This document shows, piece after piece, positions 1 through 9,600 of a stretch of 64,000 bases of DNA; within the stretch, counting starts at the first letter, position 1; each line of letters begins with the position of its first letter. Origin of the DNA: Schistocerca nitens (Eukaryota > Arthropoda > Insecta > Orthoptera > Acrididae). A model generated the notes under the pieces. The model was not told the DNA's origin. It saw nothing but the letters and a program-made list of their open reading frames with translations, and searched no databases. The stretch spans positions 484,819,376-484,883,375 of the forward strand of contig NC_064619.1 of NCBI RefSeq assembly GCF_023898315.1, written 5' to 3'. The translations under genes were made by a program, and so were the position numbers.

Positions 1-640
1 CGCATTCGTTGTAGCTGTGGCATGGCATATATTGGTCAGACTATCAGGACCGTAGAGGACCGATGGGCTGAGCATAAACGGCACACAGGGTTACAGCAGC
101 CAAGTAGATCTGCTGTTGCCGAACATTGGATACTGGCTACCCTTTGTTATATAGCAACACCGAGATATTGGCATGCACATCCAGCTATTGGAACAATGCT
201 ATTAAGGAGATGAGGCTGTTGAGATTAAATTAGCGAGCAACCTTGTAAACAGGGATGGAGGTTTTTGTCTAATCTCTGCTTGTAGTCCTGCTCTCTCCCG
301 TCTCAAAAAACAGAGGGACAGATCGATGTTACCCCACCTGGTAGTTCGTAGTCTTTCACTATCAATACCTCTGACTTTGATCACCTTTGGTGGCACTAGT
401 GTTCAGTGTATGTGTGTGTGTGTGTGATTTATCTTTCCTGAATTACTTCAAGAACTGAGGTTTTAAATTTGACTGCCTGTACTTCGCCTGTCCATTGCAG
501 TTTGTGCCTTGAAAATGCAGGGGTGTACTCCCGCCGAAATATCGGCAGTCGCTGTAAATATTAGCTAGCTGAATTCCCATAAGTTGTTTGAAAATTTCGT
601 CAACTATATCATGAGAGGCTAGGGGTCGAACCAATTATTT
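1..640 (+). mobile_element. Penelope-like element, 3' end with GIY-YIG endonuclease remnant
   Basis: The first bases are open and encode a cysteine-bearing lead (CSCG) followed by MAYIGQT and a helix with EHKRH, which is the GIY-YIG nuclease core of Penelope-like retroelements. In that family this domain follows the reverse transcriptase and nicks DNA during integration. Matching residues continue in other frames (NTEILACTSSYW near 148-190, EAVEIKLASNLVNRDGG near 216-262), so at least two frameshifts break it. From about 430 to 640 is a non-coding tail containing CCGAAATATCGGCAGTCGC, of the kind I associate with Penelope 3' ends. The 5' part lies outside the window. The endonuclease call is firm; the tail boundary is a guess. 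Confidence 0.75.
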
Positions 641-649
641 ACTTACTCC

Positions 650-935
650 GGTTGTCAAGTACAACGCATACCCATACAAACTCACAGAAACAATCTACTT
701 CAGTTTCACTACATGTAACAGCAGAGAACATTCCACCTTCAACTGTATATAATATATCCTTTCTGAACACTGTTAGGTTCTTTCTAAAGAAATTCCACTG
801 AACTTATCTCTTGCTTTAGACAGCTTTCAGTACCTATACAAGTTCGAACATCAGTACTTTCTGTTAGCACTTGGATCTCTGGTTCTTTCCCGACACAGCT
901 AAGACAATTTAGAACTAGCCGTTTCCCCACAGCTT
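650..935 (-). mobile_element. CR1 LINE fragment (start of ORF2 endonuclease)
   Basis: Minus-strand translation gives a run like GKEPEIQVLTESTD...GTESCLKQEISSVEF and then FRKDILYTVEGGMF and SETEVDCFCEFVWV. These align piece by piece with the endonuclease start of the near-complete CR1 copy at 44.2-48.6 kb (GKLPELQALIESTE, GAESCLKPEINSAEIF, SEVEVDSSCELLWVEV). The domain is an APE-type nuclease that nicks target DNA. The fragment is frameshifted and lacks everything downstream. Confidence 0.6.
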
Positions 936-954
936 CGTATGCGGATGCGTTTAT

Positions 955-1279
955 CACGCAGACTGAACACGACTTCTCCTCCTCCTCTTCCACCTCCTTC
1001 TCCTTATCCTCCTCTCTGTGTCCACTTCTTCCTCCCTCTGTCTGTTTATCTAATCCTCCCATGTCTATCTTTGCATGCTCACTCTCTTTGCCACTTCATC
1101 TACTTCTTCATCGCTCTTTGCTGATTTCTTTAACGCCCTCTCTCTGACCATACCCTTCTTCCTCCCTCTGACCACATCATCCTCCTGCCTTGTAATTCCA
1201 TCTCTGCCTCCCGCCCCTTCTTTTTCCACCTGCCCACTCGTGTTCTGCACCTTCAATGAGCCTCATGCCTCTCCACATC

Positions 1280-1332
<53 letters not shown>

Positions 1333-1400
1333 CCATTTCCTACCTCTCACGCCCTGTCCACCCACTCTTCTGTCCATTTCAACCTGTTCCAGCCATGCTC
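955..1400. repeat. Pyrimidine-rich tract with (CT)n microsatellite
   Basis: About 450 bases dominated by C and T, with a pure CT run at about 1281-1328. Long open frames on both strands here (Leu/Ser/Pro-rich one way, Arg/Glu-rich the other) are products of the base bias, not genes. Confidence 0.85.
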
Positions 1401-1436
1401 ATAAGCTTGTGTAGCCCCTGTGATATGGGTCAATAA

Positions 1437-1690
1437 AGCAGGCAGATACTTCTCCCACAACACACCTGTCATGCAGGGCAGGCTACACATCAGGTCTTTA
1501 AAAATGATTTATTTGTACCTGATGTACAGGCTGCTGTGGAAAGCAGGTCGATACTGCTCCAACCCAAGAGACCTGTCATGCAGGTCAGCCTACATTTTGG
1601 GTTCCAGAGAAATCGTTCATGTCTCTGACATGTAGGCTGCTGTGAAAAGCAGGTTGATTTGAAACAGTGATACTGTTCCCACACTACATG
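1437..1690. repeat. Tandem repeat, about 105-bp unit, 2.4 copies
   Basis: Units start at about 1437, 1541 and 1646, each with AGCAGGYNGAT. Shared blocks include CCTGTCATGCAGG, ATGTACAGGCTGCTGTGGAA or its variant, and a TACTGTTCC or TACTGCTCC stretch. The third unit is cut short. No coding signal is seen. Confidence 0.65.
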
Positions 1691-1984
1691 CCTATTCTGC
1701 GGTGATACAGTAATATGCAGTCAAGTGGAGGTTTATCGTTTCAGAAAATACTGCTCAACGCCATCGAAAACTTTATAACAAGATCGATGTGTAAAGCACA
1801 CATGATGTGCCAGCGACCTACTTTCGCAAAGGACCTTAAGGAAAACCGGAGAAAATTTTAGCCCTACGTAAAATTAACAAGCAAGTCGAAGGCTTCTGTT
1901 AAGTCATGCGTTGACCGACCTGCTGCGGTAACAGAAGATACTAGAGGGAAAGCCGTAGTTTGAAACCTCGCTTTTTAGAAATCA

Positions 1985-2887
1985 TTAGGCGTTAACGAAG
2001 GCACGAGCATACAGAATAAGTTCAAAGACATGTGAGTGGCTCGAAGATTTCTTAAGTAATAGAATCCAGTATGCTGTCCTGCTCGATGAGCGTTCATCAG
2101 AGACAAGAATGCCGTCAGGAGTGCCCCAGGGGTGTGAGATATGACTGCTGTTTTTGTCTATAGACATAAATGATTTTGCGGACAGGGTAGGCAGCAATCT
2201 GCAGTTGTTTGCTAAATGATACCGTGGTGTACGGTAAGGTGTCGGAGTTGAGTGGCGGTAGGAACATACAAGACGTCATGGACAAAATTTCCGTTTGATG
2301 TAATGAATGCCAGCCAGCTCTAAAAGTGGAAAAATGTGGAGGTGGGATGGACGAATAAACCTGTAATGTTCGGATGCAATATTACTAGTGTCCTGCTTGA
2401 CACAGTCAAGTCGTTTAAGTATAGAGCGTAACATTGCAAAGGGCTGTGAGATGGAACGTGAGCGTGAGAACTGTTGTAAGGAATGCGAATGGTCGACTTC
2501 GGTTTATTGGGAGAATTTAAGGAAAGAGTGGTTCATCTGTAAAGGGGACTGCAGATAGGGCGCTGGTGCGACCTATTCTTGAGTACTGCTCGAGTGCTTG
2601 GGATCCACACCAGATCGGATTGAAGGAAGCCATCGAAACCATTTACCTGCGGGGTGCTAGATTGTTTACCAGTAGGTTCGAACAATATGCAAGTGCTATG
2701 GAGATGCTTCAGGAACTCAAATGGGTATCGCTGGAGGGAAGGCAATGTTGTTTTCGAGAAAACGTTTGAGGAAATTTAGAGAACCGTTATTTGAAGCTGA
2801 CTGCCAAACGGTTCTAGTGCCGCCAACTTACATTGCCTGTAAGGACCACGAAAATGAGATACGAGAAAGTAGGGCTCATATGGAATA
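1985..2887 (+). mobile_element. CR1 LINE reverse transcriptase fragment (5' part of a copy split by RTE)
   Basis: Three-frame reading gives TCEWLEDFLSNRIQYAVL, then SGVPQG and a DINDF block of the reverse transcriptase palm, then RPILEYCSSAWDPHQIGLKE and LKWVSLEGRQ of the CR1 C-terminal region. They match the ordered blocks of the copy at 44.2-48.6 kb. The FADD catalytic block is no longer readable in frame. Similarity stops near 2887 (RAHMEY), where the RTE copy begins, and the CR1 3' end resumes at about 6645. Several stops and frameshifts are present. Confidence 0.7.
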
Positions 2888-3208
2888 TTGGCTGCTGAAG
2901 ACTTCTGGCATAAAAAGTCACCATCATTCTGTCAACGGCCTTGTCAAACAGGACGGAGGAGCAGAGAGAGGTTCAGGGCAATCTCTTGTTCTTGAGGTGG
3001 GAAAGTGCCCCAAAAGGTGGAAGAATCAGCAATGATCGACGGCATGAGGATGCAGAAGGCAATGGAAACCACTGCATTAATGACACATAACGTGTATCCA
3101 CAAGATCTGTGGCCTGTAACTGAAAAAGTGTCATGATCTCTCCACTGACAAAAAAATTTGGAATAGTACCCCATTCGGAACTTCGGTAGGGGACTGTCAA
3201 CGGGGAGT

Positions 3209-3219
3209 AACCATGAGAA
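3209..3219. repeat. Target-site duplication AACCATGAGAA (left)
   Basis: AACCATGAGAA occurs here and again at 3654-3664. The two copies flank the GC-rich retroposon and define its ends exactly. The duplicated bases belong to the host RTE LINE. Confidence 0.85.
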
Positions 3220-3653
3220 CTTCCCGGGCGGGAAGGAGCGCCTGGTCCCCGGCACTAATCCGCCCGCGGAGTTGTGTCGAGGCCCGGTGAACCGGTTAGT
3301 ATGTGGATGGTTTTTAGGCGGTTTTCCATCTGCCTCGGCGAATGTGGACTGGTTCCCATTATTACGCCTCAGTTACACTATGTTGGCGATAGCTGCGCAG
3401 ACAAGTTTTCCACGTATGCGTACACCACCATTTACTACGCAAACATAGGGGTTACACTCGTCTGGTGTGAGACGTTCCCTGGGGGTCGACGGGGGCCGAA
3501 CCGCACAGTAACCCTGGGCTCGGTGTGGAGCGGCGGAGGGATTAAGTGGACTGCAGTAGTCGTCGTGGGGTTGTGGACCACTGCGGCTGCGGCGGGGACG
3601 GAGCCTCTCCGTCATTTCTAGATCGCCGGTTAACATACAATAAAATTCAATAC
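3220..3653 (+). mobile_element. GC-rich non-autonomous retroposon, 434 bp
   Basis: The segment starts CTTCCCGGGCGGGAAGGAG, is GC-rich, and ends in an A-rich ATACAATAAAATTCAATAC tail just before the second copy of an 11-bp target duplication. No protein-coding frame makes sense. The tail and duplication indicate retroposition by a LINE. I recall the same sequence as a common grasshopper repeat, but I cannot assign its ancestor: no clear tRNA A and B boxes are seen in the first 80 bases. It could be a SINE of another RNA origin or the 3' end of a LINE. Confidence 0.7.
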
Positions 3654-3657
3654 AACC

Positions 3658-5860
3658 ATGAGAAAAAATTTAACAACCAATGAAAGGATAAACTTGTACG
3701 AGTCGGGACGTGGAATAAAAGAAGGTTGATCACGGTAGGGCAGTTAGAAAATCCAAAAAGGGAATGCAAAGGCTCAAGCTAGATTGATTAGGAGTTAGTG
3801 AAGTGAAATGGATAGGAGACAAGGATTTCTGGTCAGATGAATATAGGGGGATGTCAACAGCAGCAGAAAACGGTATACCGGGAGTAGGATCCTTTATGAA
3901 CAGGAAGGTAGGGCAGAGAATGAGTTACTGTGAACAGTTCAGTGATAAGGTGGTTCTCATCAGAATCGGCAGAAACCAACACCGACAACGATACTTCAGG
4001 TATACATACTGACGTCGCAAACTGAAGATGAGGAGATAGAGACAGTATTTGAGGATATTGAAAGGGTGATACAGTGCGCAAAGGTAGATGAAAATGTAAT
4101 AGTCATGGGTGACTGGAACGCAGTTGTATAGGGAAGGAGCAGGAGAAACGGTTTCAGAAGAATACGGGCTTGGAACAAGGAATGAGAGAGGAGAAAGGCT
4201 AATTGCGATCTGCAATAAATTCCAGCTAGTAACAGCGAATATTCTGTTCAAAAATCTACAGATGAGGAGTTATACTTGGAAAAGGCCGGGTGAAACGGCA
4301 AGATTTCAGATTACATCACGACCAGACAGAGATTCCGAAATCAGATACTGTATTACAAAGAATTCCCACGAGCAGATATAGATTTACATAATGTAGTAGT
4401 AATAAAGAGTAGTCTGAAATTTAAGAGATTGGTCAGGAAGAATCAGTATGCAAAGTAGTGGGATACGGAAGTACTAAGGAATGACGAGATATGCTGGGAG
4501 TTCTCTAAGGCTATAGACGCAGGATTAAGGAATAGCACAGTAGGCGGGAAAGGAATGGATGTCTCTATAAAGGTCAATCACGGAATTTGAAAGAAAAACA
4601 TAGGTACAAAGAAGGCAATTGCGAAGAAACCGTGGGTAACCGAACAAATCCTTCAGTTGATCGATGGAGGAAGCAACTATAAAAATGTTCAGGAAAATGC
4701 AGGAATACAGAAATACAAATCGCTGAGGAACAAAATAAATGTGAGGTGCAGAGAAGCTGCGACGAAATAAGAAATGTGAAGAAATCGAAAAAGAAATTAT
4801 TGTGGGAAGGACTGATTAAGCAAATAGGAAAGTCAAAACCACCATCGGTGACATTAAAAGAAACGGTGGTAGCATTAAGGGTGCAACTGGAATTCCACTG
4901 TTAAATGCAGAGGAGAGAGCGGATGGATGGAAAGAGTATATTGAAAGACTCTATGAGAGGGAAGATTTGTCTGATGTGACTAAGGAAAAAACAAATGAGG
5001 ATTTATAAGATAGGGGAGATCCAGTACTAGAATCAGAATTTAAGAGAGCTTTGGAGGTCTTATGGTCAAATAAGGCACAAGGGATCGATAACATTCCACC
5101 AGAATTTCAAAAATCATTGGGGGAAGAGGCAACAAAACGACTATTCAATTTGGTGTGTCGAATGCATGAGTATGGCAATATACCGTCTCACTTTCGAAAA
5201 AATTTCATCCACACAATTCTGAAGACTGCAAGAGCTGACAAGTGTGAAAATTATCGCATAACCAGGTCATGCATCCAAGTTGCTGGCAAGAATAATACAC
5301 AGAAGAATCGCAAAGAAAATTGAGGACTGCAAGACGACGATCAGGTTGGCTTTAGGAAAGGTAGAGGCACGACAGAACAAATTCTTACTTTGCGTTCGCT
5401 AGTCAAAACGAGACTGAAGAAAAACCAGCACACGTTAATAGGATTTATAGACCTGAAAAAGATGTTCGACAATGTAAAATGGTGGAAGATGTTCGAAATT
5501 CTGAGACAAATAGCGGTAAGCTATAGGGAGAGATGGGTAATATTCGCTATGTACAAGAGCCAAGAGCGAGTAATAAGAATAGACGAGCGATAACGAAGCG
5601 CTCAGGTTTAAAAAGTGTGTAAAACAGGGATGTAATCTTTCCCCCTGCTGTTCAACCTATACATCGAAGAAGCTATGATGGGAATGGAAGAAAGTTTCAG
5701 GGGTGAAAATAAAATTCAGGGTGAAAGGATATCAATGATACGATTTGCTGATGACTTTCCTATTATAAGTCAAGAAGAATTACATGATATGCTGGATAGA
5801 ATGTATAATCTGTTGAGTACAGAACATGAATAGAGAGTAAATCGAAGAAATACGGAAATA
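3658..5860 (+). pseudogene. Degraded RTE endonuclease/reverse transcriptase coding region
   Basis: Pieces of one polyprotein in shifting frames: an APE-type endonuclease with VMGDWNAV near 4107 and GERLIAICNKFQLV near 4190; a linker ending in a KPWVTEQI block near 4630; and reverse transcriptase with GIDNIPPEFQKSLGE (5080-5125), IGFIDLKKMFDNVKW (5437-5480) and IRFADDF near 5740. By comparison with the better preserved subfamily B copy at 18.9-21.2 kb it lacks no large domain before the SINE insertion. At least eight breaks were noticed. Confidence 0.7.
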
Positions 5861-5978
5861 ATGAGAAGTAGCAGGAATGAGAACAGCGACAAACTTATCA
5901 TCAGGATTGATTGTCACGAAGTAGATGAAGTTAAGGAATTATGCCACCTAGGCAGCAAAATAACTAATGGCGGACGGT

Positions 5979-6212
5979 CGTCCGCAACTAGTTGTCTAGT
6001 GGCTAGCGTTGCTGCCTCTGGATCACGGGTTTCTGGGTTCGATTCCCGGCCTGGTTGGGATTTTCTCTGCCTGGGGACTGGGCAGAGATGATGATGATGA
6101 TCACCATCATCATTCGTGACAATGGCTGGATTGGACTTTGAAAAATTGGAACTTTGTACCGTCGCTAATGGCCGAACAGTCGAGCGCCCCACAAACCAAC
6201 ATCATCTTCATC
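5979..6212 (+). mobile_element. tRNA-derived SINE with CATC-rich tail
   Basis: The head contains a box-A-like GTCTAGTGGCTAGCG and a box B, GGGTTCGATTCCC, resembling a tRNA. The body follows, then CCCCACAAACCAACATCATC at the 3' end. It sits in the RTE LINE at 2.9-6.6 kb. No target duplication is seen and about 70 bp of RTE sequence is missing at the junction, so insertion came with a deletion, or a later deletion removed the flank. Confidence 0.75.
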
Positions 6213-6644
6213 TATTGGTATCAAACATAGGACTTGATTTGAGGAAGAAATTTCTGAGAATGTGGTGTTACAGGCAAATGTTGAAAATTAGGTTGGGTGA
6301 TGAGGTGAGGAATTAGGAGGTTCTGCACAGAGTGGGAGAGGAAAAGTGTATGAGGAGAACACTGGCAAGAAGAAGGGACAAGATGATAGTACATCTGTTA
6401 AGACATCAGAGAATGTCTTCCATGGTACTAGAGGGAGCTGTAGCGGGCCAAAATTGTTAAGGAACTCATAGATCTAGCAATAAAGTAAAGACATAAGTTG
6501 CAAGTGCTACTCCGAGATGAAGAGGTTGGCACAGGAGAGGAATTCGTGGCGGCCCGCATCAAACAAGTTAGAAGAGTGATGAACCACAAATAAATAAATA
6601 AATAAATAAATAAAATAAAATAAAAAAAATAAAAAAAGCAGGCA

Positions 6645-6780
6645 TACAGACAGTCGTTTTTCCCTCGCTGTGTTTGCGATTGGTACAGGATAAAAAATGA
6701 CTAACAGTGATACAGGGCACCCCCAGCCACACACCGTATGGTGGCTTGCAGAGTATCTACGTAGATGTAGATGTAGTTAT
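6645..6780 (+). mobile_element. CR1 LINE 3' end with (ATGTAG)n tail
   Basis: Contains CCACACACCGTATGGTGG and CTTGCAGAGTATCTACG, then repeats of GTAGAT. This is the 3' terminus seen in reverse at 17.1, 37.4 and 44.2 kb. It looks like the severed end of the CR1 fragment at 1985-2887, the RTE LINE lying between. Confidence 0.7.
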
Positions 6781-7004
6781 AAATTCACGCAGAAGGATTG
6801 TACAAACATTCCGCCATTTGACCGTCGAACTGACTCCCTTATGGAAAACGTGGTAATACGCTTCCTGCTGTGGAAAACAACTAAATCGCCATATCCAAAT
6901 ACAAGCTCTGTTTGGTTTTACAATGTGCACCCTACGGCAGTGATCCCTTACTTAGCTTGCATTTGTTGCGAGTCTCTCCCTTCGCAAAGTCCCAAGCGAC
7001 AGTA

Positions 7005-7365
7005 AAAAGCGCTGGTGATTCCAGTACGTAAAAGAATTGCTCCTCGTAATTACATACCAACATCGTTAATATAGGTTTCCTGCAGAATTTTTGAACATAT
7101 TCTCAGTTAGGTTGTAATAAATTTATTTGGGACGGAGGAGCTTCTGTGTACAAATCAACAGATTTAGAAAGCAGTATAAACGATATTGCAGTCCCTGTGT
7201 TATTCCGAACTGCGATGCAAAGTTCCTTCGGATATGCATGCATGGTGCCCCTCTGTAGACTGTCAAGGAAGGTACGAGCATATGCAGGGGGTTCCCAGAT
7301 ACGTGAGTCGCTTGAAGATTTCTAAAGTATTAGAACAAAGTACGGTGTCCGTTCGCTTGACAGAT
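7005..7365 (+). mobile_element. CR1 reverse transcriptase fragment, interrupted
   Basis: Readable as KALVIPVRKRIAPRNYIPTS then SCRIFEHILS, matching the palm entry block of CR1 (RAQVVPVFKKGRRADAQNY, CCRILEHVF in the 44-kb copy). After an unrelated 7174-7242 piece, a decayed block equivalent to CEWLEDFLSNR follows near 7300. Multiple stops. Confidence 0.5.
7174..7242 (-). repeat. Fragment of ATGCATGCATG-ended repeat (minus orientation)
   Basis: The reverse complement of this piece (starting CATGCATGCATATCCGAAGG) matches the left end of the repeat at 7485-7935, including GCAGTTCGGAATAACACAGG. It therefore forms an inverted copy of that end. Confidence 0.55.
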
Positions 7366-7404
7366 AAGTTTAAGGTGCTGTCTTTGGGCGATAAAGACCC
7401 GAAG

Positions 7405-7484
7405 CACCCGGACATGCATGCAGGCACATGGCTGACGACATACGGAAGTTTAGGTCTGGTAGTGAGTCGTGCTCGGATAGCCAA
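7405..7484 (+). repeat. Direct partial copy of the 7485-7935 repeat
   Basis: GACGACATACGGAAGTTTAG through TCGGATAGCC at 7435-7484 repeats, with scattered changes, the block at 7653-7702 (GACGACATTTGGAAGTTTGG ... TTGGATAGCC). It abuts the left end of the larger copy. Confidence 0.55.
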
Positions 7485-7935
7485 ATGCATACATGTCCGA
7501 AGGAAGATTGCATCGTCTTTCTGAATAACATAGGCATTGTAATATCGTATTTATCCGCCGACAATGGGCAAGTGGCTTACAAAGTACAATGTCTCCCCTG
7601 TACGGGAATATACATAATAAATGTACGACTACAGGTTGTAGCCACTTGGTTGACGACATTTGGAAGTTTGGGTCTATCCGTAAGCCATGGTTGGATAGCC
7701 ACGTGTTAAGGAAACCGATCGCAATAAGCGGGAAATCCGGGTTCGAGCCTCTTTCCACCATAAATATCCATTGTCGACTTTCCGACACAAATTTCCATTG
7801 TCGTCGTACCATTACACTACTTATTAATGTCGATATTCGCAACTGTACATTTAATGCATTTTATAACGGCTGTATTCGTCGCCGTACCTGTTCCTTCCAA
7901 CATGCATGCATGTCTGAAGGAACTTTGTAACGTAA
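7485..7935 (+). repeat. Unnamed ~450-bp repeat with ATGCAT..TGTCYGAAGGA ends
   Basis: The left end reads AATGCATACATGTCCGAAGG and the right end CATGCATGCATGTCTGAAGG, so both ends carry the same motif in the same direction. A tRNA-box-B-like stretch (CCGGGTTCGAGCC) lies in the middle near 7737-7749. No open frame makes sense. I recall related sequence as a frequent locust repeat. The class is unknown. Confidence 0.5.
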
Positions 7936-7975
7936 ATTGGAATAATACAGGAAGAGAAAAAGTCCAGTGTCAATT

Positions 7976-8170
7976 GGTTCAAATGGCTCTGAGAACTATG
8001 CGACTTAACTTATGAGGTCATCAGTCGCCTAGAACTTAGAACTAATTAAACCTAACTAACCTAAGGACATCACACACATCCATGCCCGAGGCAGGATTCG
8101 AACCTGCGAGCATAGCGGTCGCTCGGTTCCAAACTGTAGCGCCTAGAACCGCACGGCCACTCCGGCCGGC
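7976..8170 (-). mobile_element. tRNA-derived SINE (main locust-type family), 195 bp
   Basis: Reads on the minus strand from the GCCGGCC head through tRNA-like box B (CAGGTTCGAATCCTGCC), the middle TGATGTCCTTAGGTTAGTT, and the 3' end CTCAGAGCCATTTGAACC. It is flanked by TCCAGTGTCAATT at 7963-7975 and 8171-8183, a perfect 13-bp target duplication. It interrupts a CR1 ORF1 remnant. Confidence 0.92.
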
Positions 8171-8183
8171 TCCAGTGTCAATT

Positions 8184-8917
8184 CTGTGAGCATACTGGGA
8201 GGAGACATCCCACATGTCGAACGAATCCTTCTGGATGCGATGAAGAGCAGAGGGTGGAGCCATATGAAGATGGTGGCTCATTTCGGTACTAATGATAAGT
8301 GTTGCTTTGGATCGGAAGATATTCTCTCTGGTGTCTGGCGACTGTCTGAATTGGTAAAGACTGCCAGTCTTGCATGAGAGATAGAGGGAGAGCTCACCGT
8401 ACATAGCATCGCCGACAGGACCGATTATTGAACGTTGGTACAAAGCTGAGTGAAGTGTCTGAGCCGGCCGAAGTGGCCGTGCGGTTAAAGGCGCTGCAGT
8501 CTGGAACCGCAAGACCGCTACGGTCGCAGGTTCGAATCCTGCCTCGGGCATGGATGTTTGTGATGTCCTTAGGTTAGTTAGGTTTAACTAGTTCTAAGTT
8601 CTAGGGGACTAATGACCTCAGCAGTTAAGTCCCATAGTGCTCAGAGCCATTTGAACCATTTGAAGTGTCTGAATGAGATTCTCACGCAGTTCCTTGGCCA
8701 TGTAGAGTGCAGAATCCTCGATTTTCATCACATTGTAGAGGGGTAACGGCTTCCGTTTTGTATATGAGGGGGCCTTTACACAAGGTAGGTGTCCACCACA
8801 TGGGTAGCAGGCGCTCCATGGAGTTAGAGGGTTTTGGGAAAAATAAACTGGGCTCCAGTCTCAAGGGTGCAGGTAAAGCCCAGGATGACGGTAGACTTAG
8901 GTACAATAGGGATCTGT

Positions 8918-8920
<3 letters not shown>
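8184..8920 (+). mobile_element. CR1 LINE ORF1 (SGNH esterase) remnant, split by SINE
   Basis: The frame opening at about 8186 gives GGDIPHVERILLDAMKSRGW, then VAHFGTNDKCCFGSEDILSG and LVKTASLA. These match residues 206-265 of ORF1 in the intact CR1 at 47-48 kb, including the GTND block of SGNH hydrolases. After the SINE at 8463-8660 it continues (LNEILTQFLGHVECRILDF), and near 8830-8900 GKNKLGSSLKGAGKAQD resembles the beginning of ORF2. The reading frame changes more than once. The part before the SINE at 7976-8170 probably extends to about 7940. Confidence 0.65.
8463..8660 (+). mobile_element. tRNA-derived SINE (main family)
   Basis: Head GCCGGCCGAAGTGGCCGTGC, box B GCAGGTTCGAATCCTGCC, and 3' end GCTCAGAGCCATTTGAACC. 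A 12-bp duplication, TGAAGTGTCTGA, flanks it at 8451-8462 and 8661-8672. It lies in the CR1 ORF1 remnant about 290 bp from an oppositely oriented copy. Confidence 0.92.

Positions 8921-8962
<42 letters not shown>
8919..8962. repeat. (CA)n microsatellite
   Basis: About 22 uninterrupted CA units. Long frames rich in Cys-Val or Thr-His crossing it are artefacts. Confidence 0.95.
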
Positions 8963-8963
<1 letters not shown>

Positions 8964-9079
8964 CCCCACAACAGGCTACAGCAGTCCACTCACCCCACCG
9001 CTTCCTCACACCGAACCCACGGTTATACGCAGTCCGTACTCGGTAGGTTTTGTAAGCTACGTCCCTTGCGAGTGGACTA

Positions 9080-9600
9080 TATTTAGTTTTATGTGGTCGT
9101 TCCACTTTAGATCCATTCGTACGCGTACTTCTAGATATTTTAAGAATGTGATTTCTTTCAGTGCTTGTTGTGCAATCGTGTAATCATACAATAAGAAGTA
9201 TGTCAGTCAATTAAGCCTAATACGTTGGATTTATTTATCTTCAGTGGCAACTTCCAAAACACACGCCAAGCGTACAGCCTGAGCGGGTATGTCAGCATTT
9301 CGCTACAATTTTCTAGCATTGCTACTTCTCTACACCCACCGTCAGCTCCCGTGAACAACTTCACGGATATATTACGGTTAGTAATGGTCCTGTAATAACA
9401 CTCACTTGGCATACTCCTCAAGTTACTTTTATGTATTAAGGTTTTCCTCTGTTATAATTAACATACTGTTGTCTACTGCCTAGGAACTCTTGAGTCCAAT
9501 AACAAAGCTCGTCTGATATTCCGTATGACTCTATTTTATTCATTAGGCAACAGTAAGAATTGTATCGAACGTTTCCCGGAAGTTTAGGAGCATGGAATAA
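9080..9600 (-). mobile_element. CR1 LINE reverse transcriptase fragment
   Basis: DNA similarity, in the same order and on the same strand, to the CR1 copy at 44.7-45.25 kb: the block with AATCATACAATAAG (about 9181), CTACAATTTTCTAGCATTGC (9303), CTGATATTCCGTA (9511), and AACGTTTCCCGGAAG (9568). These blocks encode the palm and its upstream part. The fragment is heavily altered with several small indels. Confidence 0.6.

Larger units (their letters stand above)
2888..6643 (+). mobile_element. RTE-type LINE (subfamily A), nearly full length, degraded
   Basis: A long plus-strand LINE inserted in a CR1 fragment. The 5' UTR runs to 3219 and is interrupted by a 434-bp retroposon (3220-3653). The coding part begins near ATG 3658 and can be followed in pieces: endonuclease (SDEYRG..AAENGIPGVGSFMNRKVGQ, VMGDWNAV, YTWKRPGE), then reverse transcriptase (NKAQGIDNIPPEF, FIDLKKMFDNVKW, IRFADDF) and the C-terminal region ending near 6560. 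It carries many stops and frameshifts. A CATC-tailed SINE (5979-6212) has replaced about 70 bp. The tail is an AAAT-rich run at about 6586-6640. By family knowledge it is an RTE-clade LINE that inserted itself by target-primed reverse transcription. Confidence 0.8.

Noticed and set aside
784-1404. Long Glu/Arg-rich and Leu/Ser-rich frames
   Set aside because: They translate a pyrimidine-rich tract with (CT)n; only the LINE-like part near 784-935 has homology.
8707-9183. 158-codon plus-strand frame
   Set aside because: It crosses a (CA)n microsatellite and joins unrelated CR1 pieces.
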